The position numbers were made by a program, and so were the translations under genes. Below are positions 1 through 6,521 of a stretch of DNA of 6,761 bases, piece after piece. The notes below the pieces were generated by a model. It saw only the letters and a list, made by a program, of their open reading frames with translations, was not told the DNA's origin and searched no databases. The DNA comes from Gammaproteobacteria bacterium (GTDB taxonomy: Bacteria; Pseudomonadota; Gammaproteobacteria; Pseudomonadales; Azotimanducaceae). The first letter of the stretch is position 1. The number at the start of each line of letters is the position of its first letter. The stretch spans positions 1 to 6,761 of the forward strand of contig JABIVN010000411.1 of assembly GCA_018667205.1 (NCBI GenBank), in the 5' to 3' direction.

Positions 1-53
1 CCTGCCAGCAGCAGGAAGCTATGTCGTCTAGCGGCCAATTCGCTTCAATGACA

Positions 54-113
54 CAGCGCGTGTCGTAGCGCGGGGCGTAGCGCGGGGCGTAGCGCGTGAC
101 TTAGCGCGGGACT
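54..113. repeat. Tandem repeat, five 12-bp units
   Basis: Five consecutive 12-base units run head to tail: cagcgcgtgtcg, tagcgcggggcg, tagcgcggggcg, tagcgcgtgact, tagcgcgggact. The second and third are identical. All share the core AGCGCG, and the variation is confined to the second half and the first base. The period is a multiple of three, so any frame across it gives a repeated peptide; in one plus frame every unit from the second on begins with the stop TAG, and no strand shows a credible gene. The array is much more GC-rich than the flanks. It may be a slippage-prone mini-satellite or a cluster of protein-binding sites upstream of the 231 gene. The function is unknown. Confidence 0.85.
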
Positions 114-185
114 CTGCCCCGGTCTCCTCGATGCGGCTCACGCTGTAGGTCACAAAGTGAAATGAAAGGTTCCTGAACACCGAAC

Positions 186-219
186 GGATGCGTAGAATTT
201 GCGTTTTCCAAGCGCATCC
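186..219. promoter_or_regulatory. Inverted repeat GGATGCG/CGCATCC before the channel-like gene
   Basis: GGATGCG at 186-192 is matched by its perfect reverse complement CGCATCC at 213-219, with 20 bases between, ending 11 bases before the ATG at 231. The spacer contains TAGAAT (193-198), a five-of-six match to a sigma-70 -10 box with only a weak -35 (TTCCTG, 170-175, spacing 17). A second candidate -10, TAAAAT, is at 220-225. The arms therefore bracket the probable promoter or early leader and could be an operator, or a weak hairpin near the start codon. No specific regulator is recognised. Confidence 0.35.
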
Positions 220-230
220 TAAAATCAACA

Positions 231-1487
231 ATGTTTCAGATCCCCACGATACTTAAAAGAACAAGCTGGCGCTGGCCATTGGCACTGACGTTGTTTACCT
301 GCGCTATGTTGGGATTATCCAGCGGCGTAAGCCTGACAGAGCGGCCAGATGTTGTCGATGGATCACTACTCGACAAGGCTTACTACAGCCTGGGCCTTTT
401 CGTCGTCGGTGGGCTTGATATTGGATTGCCAACAGGGGGCCCACTGCTGGGCCGGATCTTGCTGTGGATTGCGTATTTTGGATCACCGCTGTTAGCTGCG
501 TCGGCGGTGATGGAAGCCCTGCTTATCGTCATTTCGAAGGAGCGCTGGCAACTACGGCGAATAAAAGATCACATTGTTATTGTCGGCTCGGGGGATCTTA
601 CCACCAGTTACCTGCGGGTATTGCGCCAGCAACCCGATTACATTCCGGTGATTGTGGTGGATCACGCCATTGATCCTGTTCGTGAACATGAACTGGCAGA
701 AACCTTTGGCGTGACGGTGATCAAGGGTGACGTGACGCATGATTTCATGCTTCGGAGACTACGCTTACATCGAGTCCGAAGAGTCATGCTTCTGGGCGGC
801 GATGATTTTGTCGCTTTTGAGGCTGCAAGCAAGATCCTGCGGCTTTATCCAAAACTGGCTTCACAGATCGTGTTGCATGGCCGCAGTTTAAGGTTTTTAC
901 GCGCCATGCAGAATACGCAGATTGCCAACCAAGTGACCTTGTTTAACTCGTACAACCTGGCAGCCAAAGGGCTGGTTAACTCTGCGCTGATAGCTCACTT
1001 CAAAAAAACAAATTACCAGGACACCGTGGTCATCGCTGGCTTCGGTCTCTTTGGCCAAACCATTTTGGAAGAATTGCAGATGAACGCCGGTGATGAAATA
1101 AATCTGGTGGCGATTGTCGATAAACAGGCCTATCGCCGCGTGCAAATCGTTGATGAACAACAAAAATCCGGTGTCTTTTACGAACGTAAGATATATCAAG
1201 GCGATACCACCCATCCTGACGTTTGGCGACAGCTGACCGATGATATTGATTTAAATCGCGGCGAACCTGTGGTGATCATGGGCACCGGCGATTCTGCGAA
1301 TAATCTGCGCACCGCGCTATGGATCAAGCAGCACCATAGTAACGCACTGCTTTTTGCCAGAACTAACGACACCTCCGAGTTCGCACAGGCGGTTGGTGAC
1401 GAGCATGGCGTACACTGCACCAGTATTACGCAACTCGTCGAGGACAACATCCCGTTGGCATGGACCGGTTTAGATAAACTCGTTTAA
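231..1487 (+). CDS. Two-TM membrane protein with tandem RCK/TrkA-N domains (putative ion channel)
   Basis: This 418-residue protein is built like a ligand-gated potassium channel subunit. A hydrophobic helix lies at about residues 15-32, a pore-loop-like stretch at 50-68, a second long helix at 73-101, then two cytoplasmic RCK (TrkA-N) Rossmann domains. The first begins with the nucleotide-binding loop VGSGDLT (118-124), with an acidic residue at the end of the next strand (D144). The second begins with GFGLFGQ (270-276), with D297 in the matching place. Each also shows the later strand motif of the fold (LLGGDD near 187-192; VIMGTGDSANN near 348-358). RCK domains usually bind NAD(H), other nucleotides or ions and gate a pore. 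The expected filter TVGYGD is absent; the nearest sequence is VVGGLDIG (58-65), so potassium selectivity is uncertain. The ATG at 231 has no clear Shine-Dalgarno site, but it precedes the first helix at a sensible distance. The gene appears monocistronic. The architecture is confident, the transported ion is not. Confidence 0.8.
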   Translation: MFQIPTILKRTSWRWPLALTLFTCAMLGLSSGVSLTERPDVVDGSLLDKAYYSLGLFVVGGLDIGLPTGGPLLGRILLWIAYFGSPLLAASAVMEALLIVISKERWQLRRIKDHIVIVGSGDLTTSYLRVLRQQPDYIPVIVVDHAIDPVREHELAETFGVTVIKGDVTHDFMLRRLRLHRVRRVMLLGGDDFVAFEAASKILRLYPKLASQIVLHGRSLRFLRAMQNTQIANQVTLFNSYNLAAKGLVNSALIAHFKKTNYQDTVVIAGFGLFGQTILEELQMNAGDEINLVAIVDKQAYRRVQIVDEQQKSGVFYERKIYQGDTTHPDVWRQLTDDIDLNRGEPVVIMGTGDSANNLRTALWIKQHHSNALLFARTNDTSEFAQAVGDEHGVHCTSITQLVEDNIPLAWTGLDKLV

Positions 1488-1708
1488 ATTCAATATCTTG
1501 GTGCCTGTCACCGTTTACGGGTATTGTCTTTTAGGAAAGTTTTCGCCGTCTGCCACTCAAATGTCGCTCTCACCAACCGCGACTTAACCTAAAGCGCAAG
1601 CACTGCCAGCCTTAATCCGTTAATCGCTCGCATTCAATACAAGTGGCTTACCCTGAATAACCTTTTTTTAGGCAGGGATAAGCAATCCAAGATGCAAGCC
1701 TGTTCACC

Positions 1709-1736
1709 TTGCTTTTGGCCCGAAGTAACGTAAGAT
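1709..1736 (+). promoter_or_regulatory. Candidate sigma-70 promoter of yccA
   Basis: TTGCTT (1709-1714) and TAAGAT (1731-1736) are separated by 16 bases. They match the -35 and -10 consensus at three and four positions out of six, so this is a modest promoter read by eye. Transcription would begin near 1743, giving a leader of about 27 bases that includes the ribosome binding site. No CpxR-type direct repeat was recognised. Confidence 0.35.
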
Positions 1737-1757
1737 TTCTGCATTCAAGTGTTTAAC

Positions 1758-1763
1758 AGGGAG
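1758..1763 (+). promoter_or_regulatory. Ribosome binding site that fixes the yccA start
   Basis: AGGGAG lies six bases before the ATG at 1770. The longer in-frame possibility, GTG at 1749, would place this site inside the coding sequence and add seven residues with no counterpart in E. coli YccA, so the ATG is preferred. Confidence 0.75.
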
Positions 1764-1769
1764 TTTTTA

Positions 1770-2441
1770 ATGGCAGATGCACAATTTGTAACAGGTCAAC
1801 AAACTGCGGTTGGTTCTACCAACAAGGTACTCCGCAGTACTTACATGCTGCTATCGATGACGCTGGTTTTCAGCGCGATCATGGCGGGTGTCGCGATGAA
1901 GATGAATGCGCCCTACATGGGATGGATTCCTCTTATTGTTGCTTTCGGACTACTGTTTGCCATCAACAAGATGCGTAACAGCGTCTGGGGTATCGCCCTT
2001 GTTTTCGCTTTCACCGGCATCCTTGGCTTCTCGCTCGGGCCCATCCTAAACTTTCATATGCAGTCGGCTGGCGGAACGCAAGTTGTCGTCACTGCGCTGG
2101 CATTAACCGGTATGATTTTCTTTTCACTCTCCGGCTACGTGCTGACCACAAAGAAAGATTTCTCTTATATGTCCGGCTTCCTGATGACCGGCATGTGGGT
2201 CGTTATTGGTAGCATCGTGTTATTGTTCGTCGGTAACATGATGGGCTGGGAGATATCAGGGCTGCACCTTGCGATTTCAGCCGCGATTGTGATTCTGATG
2301 TCAGGTTTCATCCTGTTTGATACCAGCCGAAGCATCAACGGCGGCGAAACCAACTACGTGATGGCGACTGTTTCGCTCTACCTGAGTATCTTCAACCTGT
2401 TTACCGCTTTATTGCACCTAATAGGGTTCAGCAACGATTAA
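1770..2441 (+). CDS. yccA: YccA, Bax inhibitor-1 family membrane protein
   Basis: The 223-residue inner-membrane protein belongs to the Bax inhibitor-1 (BI-1, UPF0005) family and resembles E. coli YccA (about 219 residues) along its length. A hydrophilic N-terminal tail of about 25 residues precedes seven hydrophobic segments, roughly 26-44, 51-67, 73-92, 104-123, 134-156, 164-184 and 199-219. Family signatures are visible: KVLRSTY (19-25), FTGILGFSLGPILN (81-94), YVLTTKKD (123-130), and the final ILFDTS, GGETNY and ATVSLYLSIFN blocks, including Asp184. In E. coli YccA is a substrate and inhibitor of the FtsH protease that acts by its N-terminal tail and limits destruction of jammed SecY translocons; the same role is inferred here. 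Other BI-1 proteins act as pH-sensitive calcium leak channels. The gene precedes the tus genes, and E. coli yccA also adjoins tusE. A strong terminator follows. Confidence 0.93.
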   Translation: MADAQFVTGQQTAVGSTNKVLRSTYMLLSMTLVFSAIMAGVAMKMNAPYMGWIPLIVAFGLLFAINKMRNSVWGIALVFAFTGILGFSLGPILNFHMQSAGGTQVVVTALALTGMIFFSLSGYVLTTKKDFSYMSGFLMTGMWVVIGSIVLLFVGNMMGWEISGLHLAISAAIVILMSGFILFDTSRSINGGETNYVMATVSLYLSIFNLFTALLHLIGFSND

Positions 2442-2458
2442 AACATTTACCGTTAAAC

Positions 2459-2493
2459 AAGCCCTGCCATGCGTCTCATGCCGGGGCTTTTTT
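2459..2493 (+). terminator. Intrinsic terminator after yccA
   Basis: A 13-position stem (left arm 2459-2471, right arm 2477-2489) closes a five-base loop. It has twelve pairs, one of them a G-T wobble, and a single C-C mismatch. A run of six T residues (2488-2493) follows. It starts 18 bases after the yccA stop and should end yccA transcripts in the plus direction. On the opposite strand there is no comparable T-run. Its right arm carries GGGG (2483-2486). Confidence 0.88.
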
Positions 2494-2511
2494 ATGTCTG
2501 CTGACCGATGA
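2494..2511 (+). other. Possible five-codon leader reading frame overlapping the tusD start
   Basis: ATG at 2494 reads Met-Ser-Ala-Asp-Arg and stops at TGA (2509-2511), which overlaps the tusD start codon as ATGA. GGGG at 2483-2486, in the right arm of the terminator stem, sits seven bases before this ATG. tusD itself has no Shine-Dalgarno site at normal distance. The arrangement would suit translational coupling of tusD to a tiny leader, but a frame this short can occur by chance and I have no conservation data. Confidence 0.25.
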
Positions 2512-2900
2512 ATTTCGCCATCGTCGTGCACGGCGGGCCCTATTCCAGTCAGGCCTGCCTGTCCGCGCTGAAATTCGCCAAGGCTGTGCTCGCGTCTGGC
2601 CACAGTATCAATCGGGTGTTCTTCTATCACGATGGTGTCTATACGGCGAATAGCCTGATTGCGCCGCCCCAGGATGAAGCCCCCGTCAGCAGGCAATGGC
2701 AGGAATTCGGCACGGGCAACAAGATTGAACTGATCGCCTGCATCGCTTCGTGTCTGCGCCGGGGAATTCTGGATGAAACCGAAGCAGGCAGGTATGAAAA
2801 ATCAGGCAGTAACATCGCACCAGGGTTCACCATATCCGGACTCGGCCAACTGATAGACGCATCGATCAACGCCGATCGCGTCGTTACCTTCGGGGTGTGA
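2508..2900 (+). CDS. tusD: TusD, sulfurtransferase subunit of the TusBCD complex
   Basis: The 130-residue protein is the catalytic DsrE-like subunit of the TusBCD heterohexamer. The complex takes persulfide sulfur from TusA and hands it to TusE for MnmA, which makes 2-thiouridine at tRNA wobble position 34 (Lys, Glu, Gln). The N-terminus (MNFAIVVHGGPY) matches the start of E. coli TusD and fixes the ATG. Later conserved blocks include VFFYHDGVY (37-45), CLRRGILDETEAGR (82-95), GFTISGLGQL (105-114) and the closing DRVVTFGV. Cys78 in ELIACIASC is at the same position as the active cysteine of E. coli TusD. It is the first gene of the tus set: its stop lies one base before tusC. It begins only 14 bases after the yccA terminator and has no good ribosome binding site of its own. 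Confidence 0.95.
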   Translation: MNFAIVVHGGPYSSQACLSALKFAKAVLASGHSINRVFFYHDGVYTANSLIAPPQDEAPVSRQWQEFGTGNKIELIACIASCLRRGILDETEAGRYEKSGSNIAPGFTISGLGQLIDASINADRVVTFGV

Positions 2901-2901
2901 C

Positions 2902-3255
2902 ATGAGTTCAATGCTGTTTGTGTTCTCCCGTCCACCACACGGCAGCATTAATGCCCAGGAAGGTCTGGATGCGCTTCTGATGGGCTCCGCTTTTACCGCC
3001 TGCAGCGTTCTGTTCGTGGGTGATGGCGTGCTGCAATTGGTTACTGGTCAGTCGACTGACGCGTTGGGGACCAAAAACTTTTCATTGAGCTTTGGCGCAT
3101 TAAAAGACTATGGCGTTACCCGCATCGCCTGTTCAATGCCCGATCTGCTCGCGCGCGGCCTTCACAAAAGCGATTTTTTAATTGAGGTTGAGCCGCTGGA
3201 TGCCGCAGGCATGCAAGCGCTTATCCGTCACCATGACAAGGTGCTGAACTTCTAA
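2902..3255 (+). CDS. tusC: TusC, DsrF-like subunit of the TusBCD complex
   Basis: The 117-residue protein (E. coli TusC is 119) is the structural DsrF-like subunit of the cytoplasmic TusBCD sulfur relay. The N-terminal FVFSRPPHG (6-14), EGLDALLMGSAF (20-31), FVGDGVLQLVTGQ (38-50) and the C-terminal LIEVEPLD block align closely with the E. coli protein, and the spacing from Met1 to FVFS is identical, which supports this start. GGGGTG (2892-2897) upstream is a usable ribosome binding site that overlaps the end of tusD. The stop TAA overlaps the ATG of tusB (TAATG), so the two are likely translationally coupled. The cysteine at 34 is not a known catalytic position of the family. Confidence 0.94.
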   Translation: MSSMLFVFSRPPHGSINAQEGLDALLMGSAFTACSVLFVGDGVLQLVTGQSTDALGTKNFSLSFGALKDYGVTRIACSMPDLLARGLHKSDFLIEVEPLDAAGMQALIRHHDKVLNF

Positions 3256-3512
3256 TGATCCTGCACACCATCAACAAGGTAGCGGGGCTTGCGCTATGCC
3301 AGCACCTGATCGCCGCAGATGACAAGGTCGTACTATTGGAAGACGGCGTCTACCTGGGGCTCCAGCCCCTGGCCTTTTCAATATGTGCGATCCGTCTGGA
3401 TGTCGAAGCACGGGGCTTGGTCGGTCGCCTGAAAGAACCCGTTGAATTAATCGATTACAGTGATTTTGTAAGTCTGTGCACAGAGGCGGATAAGATCTGC
3501 TCGTGGTTTTAG
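3255..3512 (+). CDS. tusB: TusB, DsrH-like subunit of the TusBCD complex
   Basis: The 85-residue protein (E. coli TusB is 95) is the small DsrH-like subunit of TusBCD. Clear signatures are ILHTINK (2-8), VVLLEDGVYLGL (25-36), the motif ARGL (52-55) and IDYSDFV (65-71), which match E. coli TusB. The start overlaps the tusC stop by one base, and AAGGTG (3238-3243) lies 11 bases upstream. Compared with the E. coli protein, the loop after the first strand is shorter, as is the segment after the EDGVY block. Cys15 lies 14 residues before the Glu of EDG, the spacing I recall for the active cysteine of Allochromatium DsrH, a residue missing from E. coli TusB. The identity as TusB is firm; a catalytic role for Cys15 is only a possibility. 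Confidence 0.92.
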   Translation: MILHTINKVAGLALCQHLIAADDKVVLLEDGVYLGLQPLAFSICAIRLDVEARGLVGRLKEPVELIDYSDFVSLCTEADKICSWF

Positions 3513-3832
3513 CCGTGACCAGCCACCCAGAGACCGACCAGGAAGGGTTCCTCAGAAACACCAGCGACTGGACTCATGCAATCGCGCAGCAATTGGCCGA
3601 CCTTGACGGTATTACCCTGACGGACGATCATTGGCAAATCATTGAACTAGTCCGCGATTATTACCAGCGCTATCGCCTGTTTCCGGCTAACCGAGTTCTG
3701 GTCACTAAAGTCCGGGAGGCCTTCGGGGAAAGCAAAGGTAACAGCATCCATTTAATGACCCTGTTTACCGGTAAACCCGCAAGGCACATTGCCAAAATTG
3801 CTGGCCTGCCCAAGCCACCTAACTGCGATTAA
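3503..3832 (+). CDS. tusE: TusE, DsrC-family sulfur carrier of the tRNA 2-thiolation relay
   Basis: The 109-residue protein has the same length as E. coli TusE. TusE accepts sulfur from TusBCD as a persulfide on its penultimate cysteine and delivers it to MnmA bound to tRNA. Visible features are DQEGFLRNTSDW (12-23), LTDDHWQIIELVRDYY (39-54), GNSIHL (79-84) and the tail KIAGLPKPPNCD, with Cys108 at the catalytic position. The place eleven residues before it, cysteine in true DsrC, is Ala97 here, so this is a TusE-type carrier and not a dissimilatory DsrC. The GTG at 3503 overlaps tusB by 10 bases and gives the canonical length; a GTG at 3515 would remove four residues and is possible, and neither has a strong ribosome binding site. 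The 3' end overlaps the convergent cysG by 14 bases. The segment LFTGKPARH departs from the usual LFPKGPAKQ pattern. Confidence 0.93.
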   Translation: MVLAVTSHPETDQEGFLRNTSDWTHAIAQQLADLDGITLTDDHWQIIELVRDYYQRYRLFPANRVLVTKVREAFGESKGNSIHLMTLFTGKPARHIAKIAGLPKPPNCD

Positions 3833-5171
3833 AGTCTACCACTTCGCCGACGATGATCAGCGTGGGAGACTGCACCTGGGCCCTGGCAGCAATGCCTGTA
3901 ATAGTTTCCAGCGTCCCCTTGAACACCTGCTGTTCCGGTGTCGTTCCCTTAGAGATGATGGCGACCGGGGTTCCTGCATCCCGCCCATGGGCAACAAGTT
4001 GCTGGCAAATGCTCGCAAGCCCGCCTAGCCCCATATAAAAAACAACCGTCTCGTTTGCATGTGAAAGCTCCTTCCAGGCCAGGTCCACCTGGCCATTCTT
4101 TGGATGCCCAGTCACAAAACGAACGCTTTGGGATAATTCCCTGTGGGTCAGTGGAATACCCGCATACGCTGCACAACCAGCGGCTGCTGTGATACCCGGC
4201 ACGACCTGAAAGGGAATCTTTTTTTCAATGAGCGCTGTAATTTCTTCGCCACCGCGGCCAAAGATAAAAGGATCGCCGCCCTTTAACCGAAGTACGCGGT
4301 TGCCTTCCTGTGCAAGCCTTACCAACAGCTCATTAATGTCTTCCTGGTTGGTCGACTTGTAGCCAGAGCGCTTGCCAACGAATTCCAGCGTGGCATCTCT
4401 ACGCACACGGTCCAGCACCCGGGGGGACACCAGGTTGTCGTACAACACAACATTCGCTTTCTGCATCAATTGAAGGGCTCGAAGCGTTAGCAGGTCAGGG
4501 TCGCCAGGACCGGCTCCAACAAGGTACACCTCGCCGGCCAAGGTTGAGATGTCATCTGCAAACAGGTGAATATCCGCTTTTTCACCTTCACCGGACATGG
4601 CGAGTTCTGCCCCCGGAGACGCCATAAAGGCTTCAGTGCGGCGCCGACGAGATTCAATGTCAGTGAAGACCTTTTTCAATTTCTCCCGCCTTGAGCCAAG
4701 ATATTTGGCCAGCACGCTAATCCTTTCCGGCAAGGTTCTTTCAATCAACTCTCGAACAAATCTGGTGAGTACCGGCGCTAGTCCAGCGCTGCCAACAGAG
4801 ATAATCAGTGGTTCCCTGTCGATAATGGCAGGAAAAGTTACCGTGCACAGTGCGGGTGAATCAACCACATTCACCGGCACACCCAAGTGCTTCGCGTCCC
4901 TGGAGACCGCTTCATTCACGGTCTCGTCGTCGGTCGCGGCCACCACCAGACACTTCCCGGGTAGGAAACCAGGCGCATAGACCTGCCTATTAAGGACATG
5001 GATTTTTTCCTGCAGGATAGCGGCGACCGGTCCAGAGATGTCTGGCGAGACAACCGTAATGTGCGCGCCACTGCGCAGCAGCAGTTCAATTTTTCTACGC
5101 GCGATTTCGCCGCCACCAACCACCAGTACGTCCCGACCCTGAAGATCAAAGTGCAAAGGTAGATAGCGCAT
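3819..5171 (-). CDS. cysG: CysG, bifunctional siroheme synthase
   Basis: This 450-residue protein (E. coli CysG is 457) converts uroporphyrinogen III to siroheme, the cofactor of sulfite and nitrite reductases. The N-terminal half (1 to about 210) is the precorrin-2 dehydrogenase and sirohydrochlorin ferrochelatase module: VVGGGEIARRK (17-27) binds NAD, Asp104 in NVVDSP is the catalytic residue, and Ser128 aligns with the phosphorylated serine of Salmonella CysG. The C-terminal half (about 215-450) is the SAM-dependent uroporphyrinogen III methyltransferase: VGAGPGDPDLLTL (218-230), Asp245 in LYDNLVS, Lys267 in FVGKRSGY, GGDPFIFGRGGEE (298-310), VPGITAA (324-330) and FYMGL with Met380. All expected residues are present, so both modules should be active. 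It starts three bases after the serS stop, with only a weak AGAG before the ATG, suggesting coupling to serS. It ends in a tail-to-tail overlap with tusE. Confidence 0.96.
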   Translation of the reverse strand: MRYLPLHFDLQGRDVLVVGGGEIARRKIELLLRSGAHITVVSPDISGPVAAILQEKIHVLNRQVYAPGFLPGKCLVVAATDDETVNEAVSRDAKHLGVPVNVVDSPALCTVTFPAIIDREPLIISVGSAGLAPVLTRFVRELIERTLPERISVLAKYLGSRREKLKKVFTDIESRRRRTEAFMASPGAELAMSGEGEKADIHLFADDISTLAGEVYLVGAGPGDPDLLTLRALQLMQKANVVLYDNLVSPRVLDRVRRDATLEFVGKRSGYKSTNQEDINELLVRLAQEGNRVLRLKGGDPFIFGRGGEEITALIEKKIPFQVVPGITAAAGCAAYAGIPLTHRELSQSVRFVTGHPKNGQVDLAWKELSHANETVVFYMGLGGLASICQQLVAHGRDAGTPVAIISKGTTPEQQVFKGTLETITGIAARAQVQSPTLIIVGEVVDFNRS

Positions 5172-5174
5172 GCT

Positions 5175-6517
<1,343 letters not shown>

Positions 6518-6521
<4 letters not shown>

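Larger units (their letters stand above)
1..230. other. Non-coding left edge upstream of the RCK channel-like gene
   Basis: I see no convincing gene here. Plus-strand frames entering from the left edge close at bases 29-31, 49-51 and 66-68, so at most the last few codons of an upstream gene could be present, and none is recognisable. A minus-strand frame is open over most of the region, but it needs a TTG start and its middle is only a translation of the 12-bp tandem repeat. The stretch contains that repeat (54-113), an inverted repeat (186-219) and the likely promoter of the gene starting at 231. Confidence 0.6.
1488..1769. other. Non-coding interval between the channel-like gene and yccA
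   Basis: About 280 bases without a gene. Both strands lack a credible reading frame and no tRNA-like fold was seen. No intrinsic terminator is obvious after the stop at 1485-1487; the only nearby hairpin (GGTG-CACC, about 1500-1512) has a four-pair stem and no T-run. A seven-T tract lies at 1663-1669 between CCCTG (1651-1655) and CAGGG (1673-1677). The right end holds the probable yccA promoter and ribosome binding site. Confidence 0.6.

Noticed and set aside
1..15. Perfect 5-bp hairpin CCTGC-CAGCA-GCAGG at the left edge
   Set aside because: It is short, has no T-run on either side within view, and the context to the left is cut off.
28..231. Open 67-codon minus-strand frame with an Arg-Ala-Thr-Pro-type repeat
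   Set aside because: It needs a TTG start, lacks a ribosome binding site and recognisable domain, and its repeated peptide is only the 12-bp tandem DNA repeat read in frame.
897..1214. 105-codon minus-strand frame within the channel-like gene
   Set aside because: It lies wholly inside a well-supported gene on the other strand and shows no domain, signal or ribosome binding site.
1651..1677. CCCTG and CAGGG flanking a seven-T tract, terminator-like
   Set aside because: The T-run lies in the loop and not after the stem, so this is not an intrinsic terminator in the plus direction, and the stem is only five pairs.
3763..3776. Perfect 14-bp palindrome GTTTACCGGTAAAC inside tusE
   Set aside because: It is fully explained as coding sequence for Phe-Thr-Gly-Lys, has no T-run for termination, and is not near a promoter; it could be a chance protein-binding site at most.
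3503..3832. Possibility that the Tus set is a dissimilatory DsrEFH-DsrC system
   Set aside because: The carrier has Ala where DsrC needs its second cysteine, has the exact TusE length, and no dsrAB or other dsr genes are in view.
4597..4980. 127-codon plus-strand frame inside cysG
   Set aside because: It is antisense to a conserved siroheme synthase with all motifs intact, and has no recognisable protein features.
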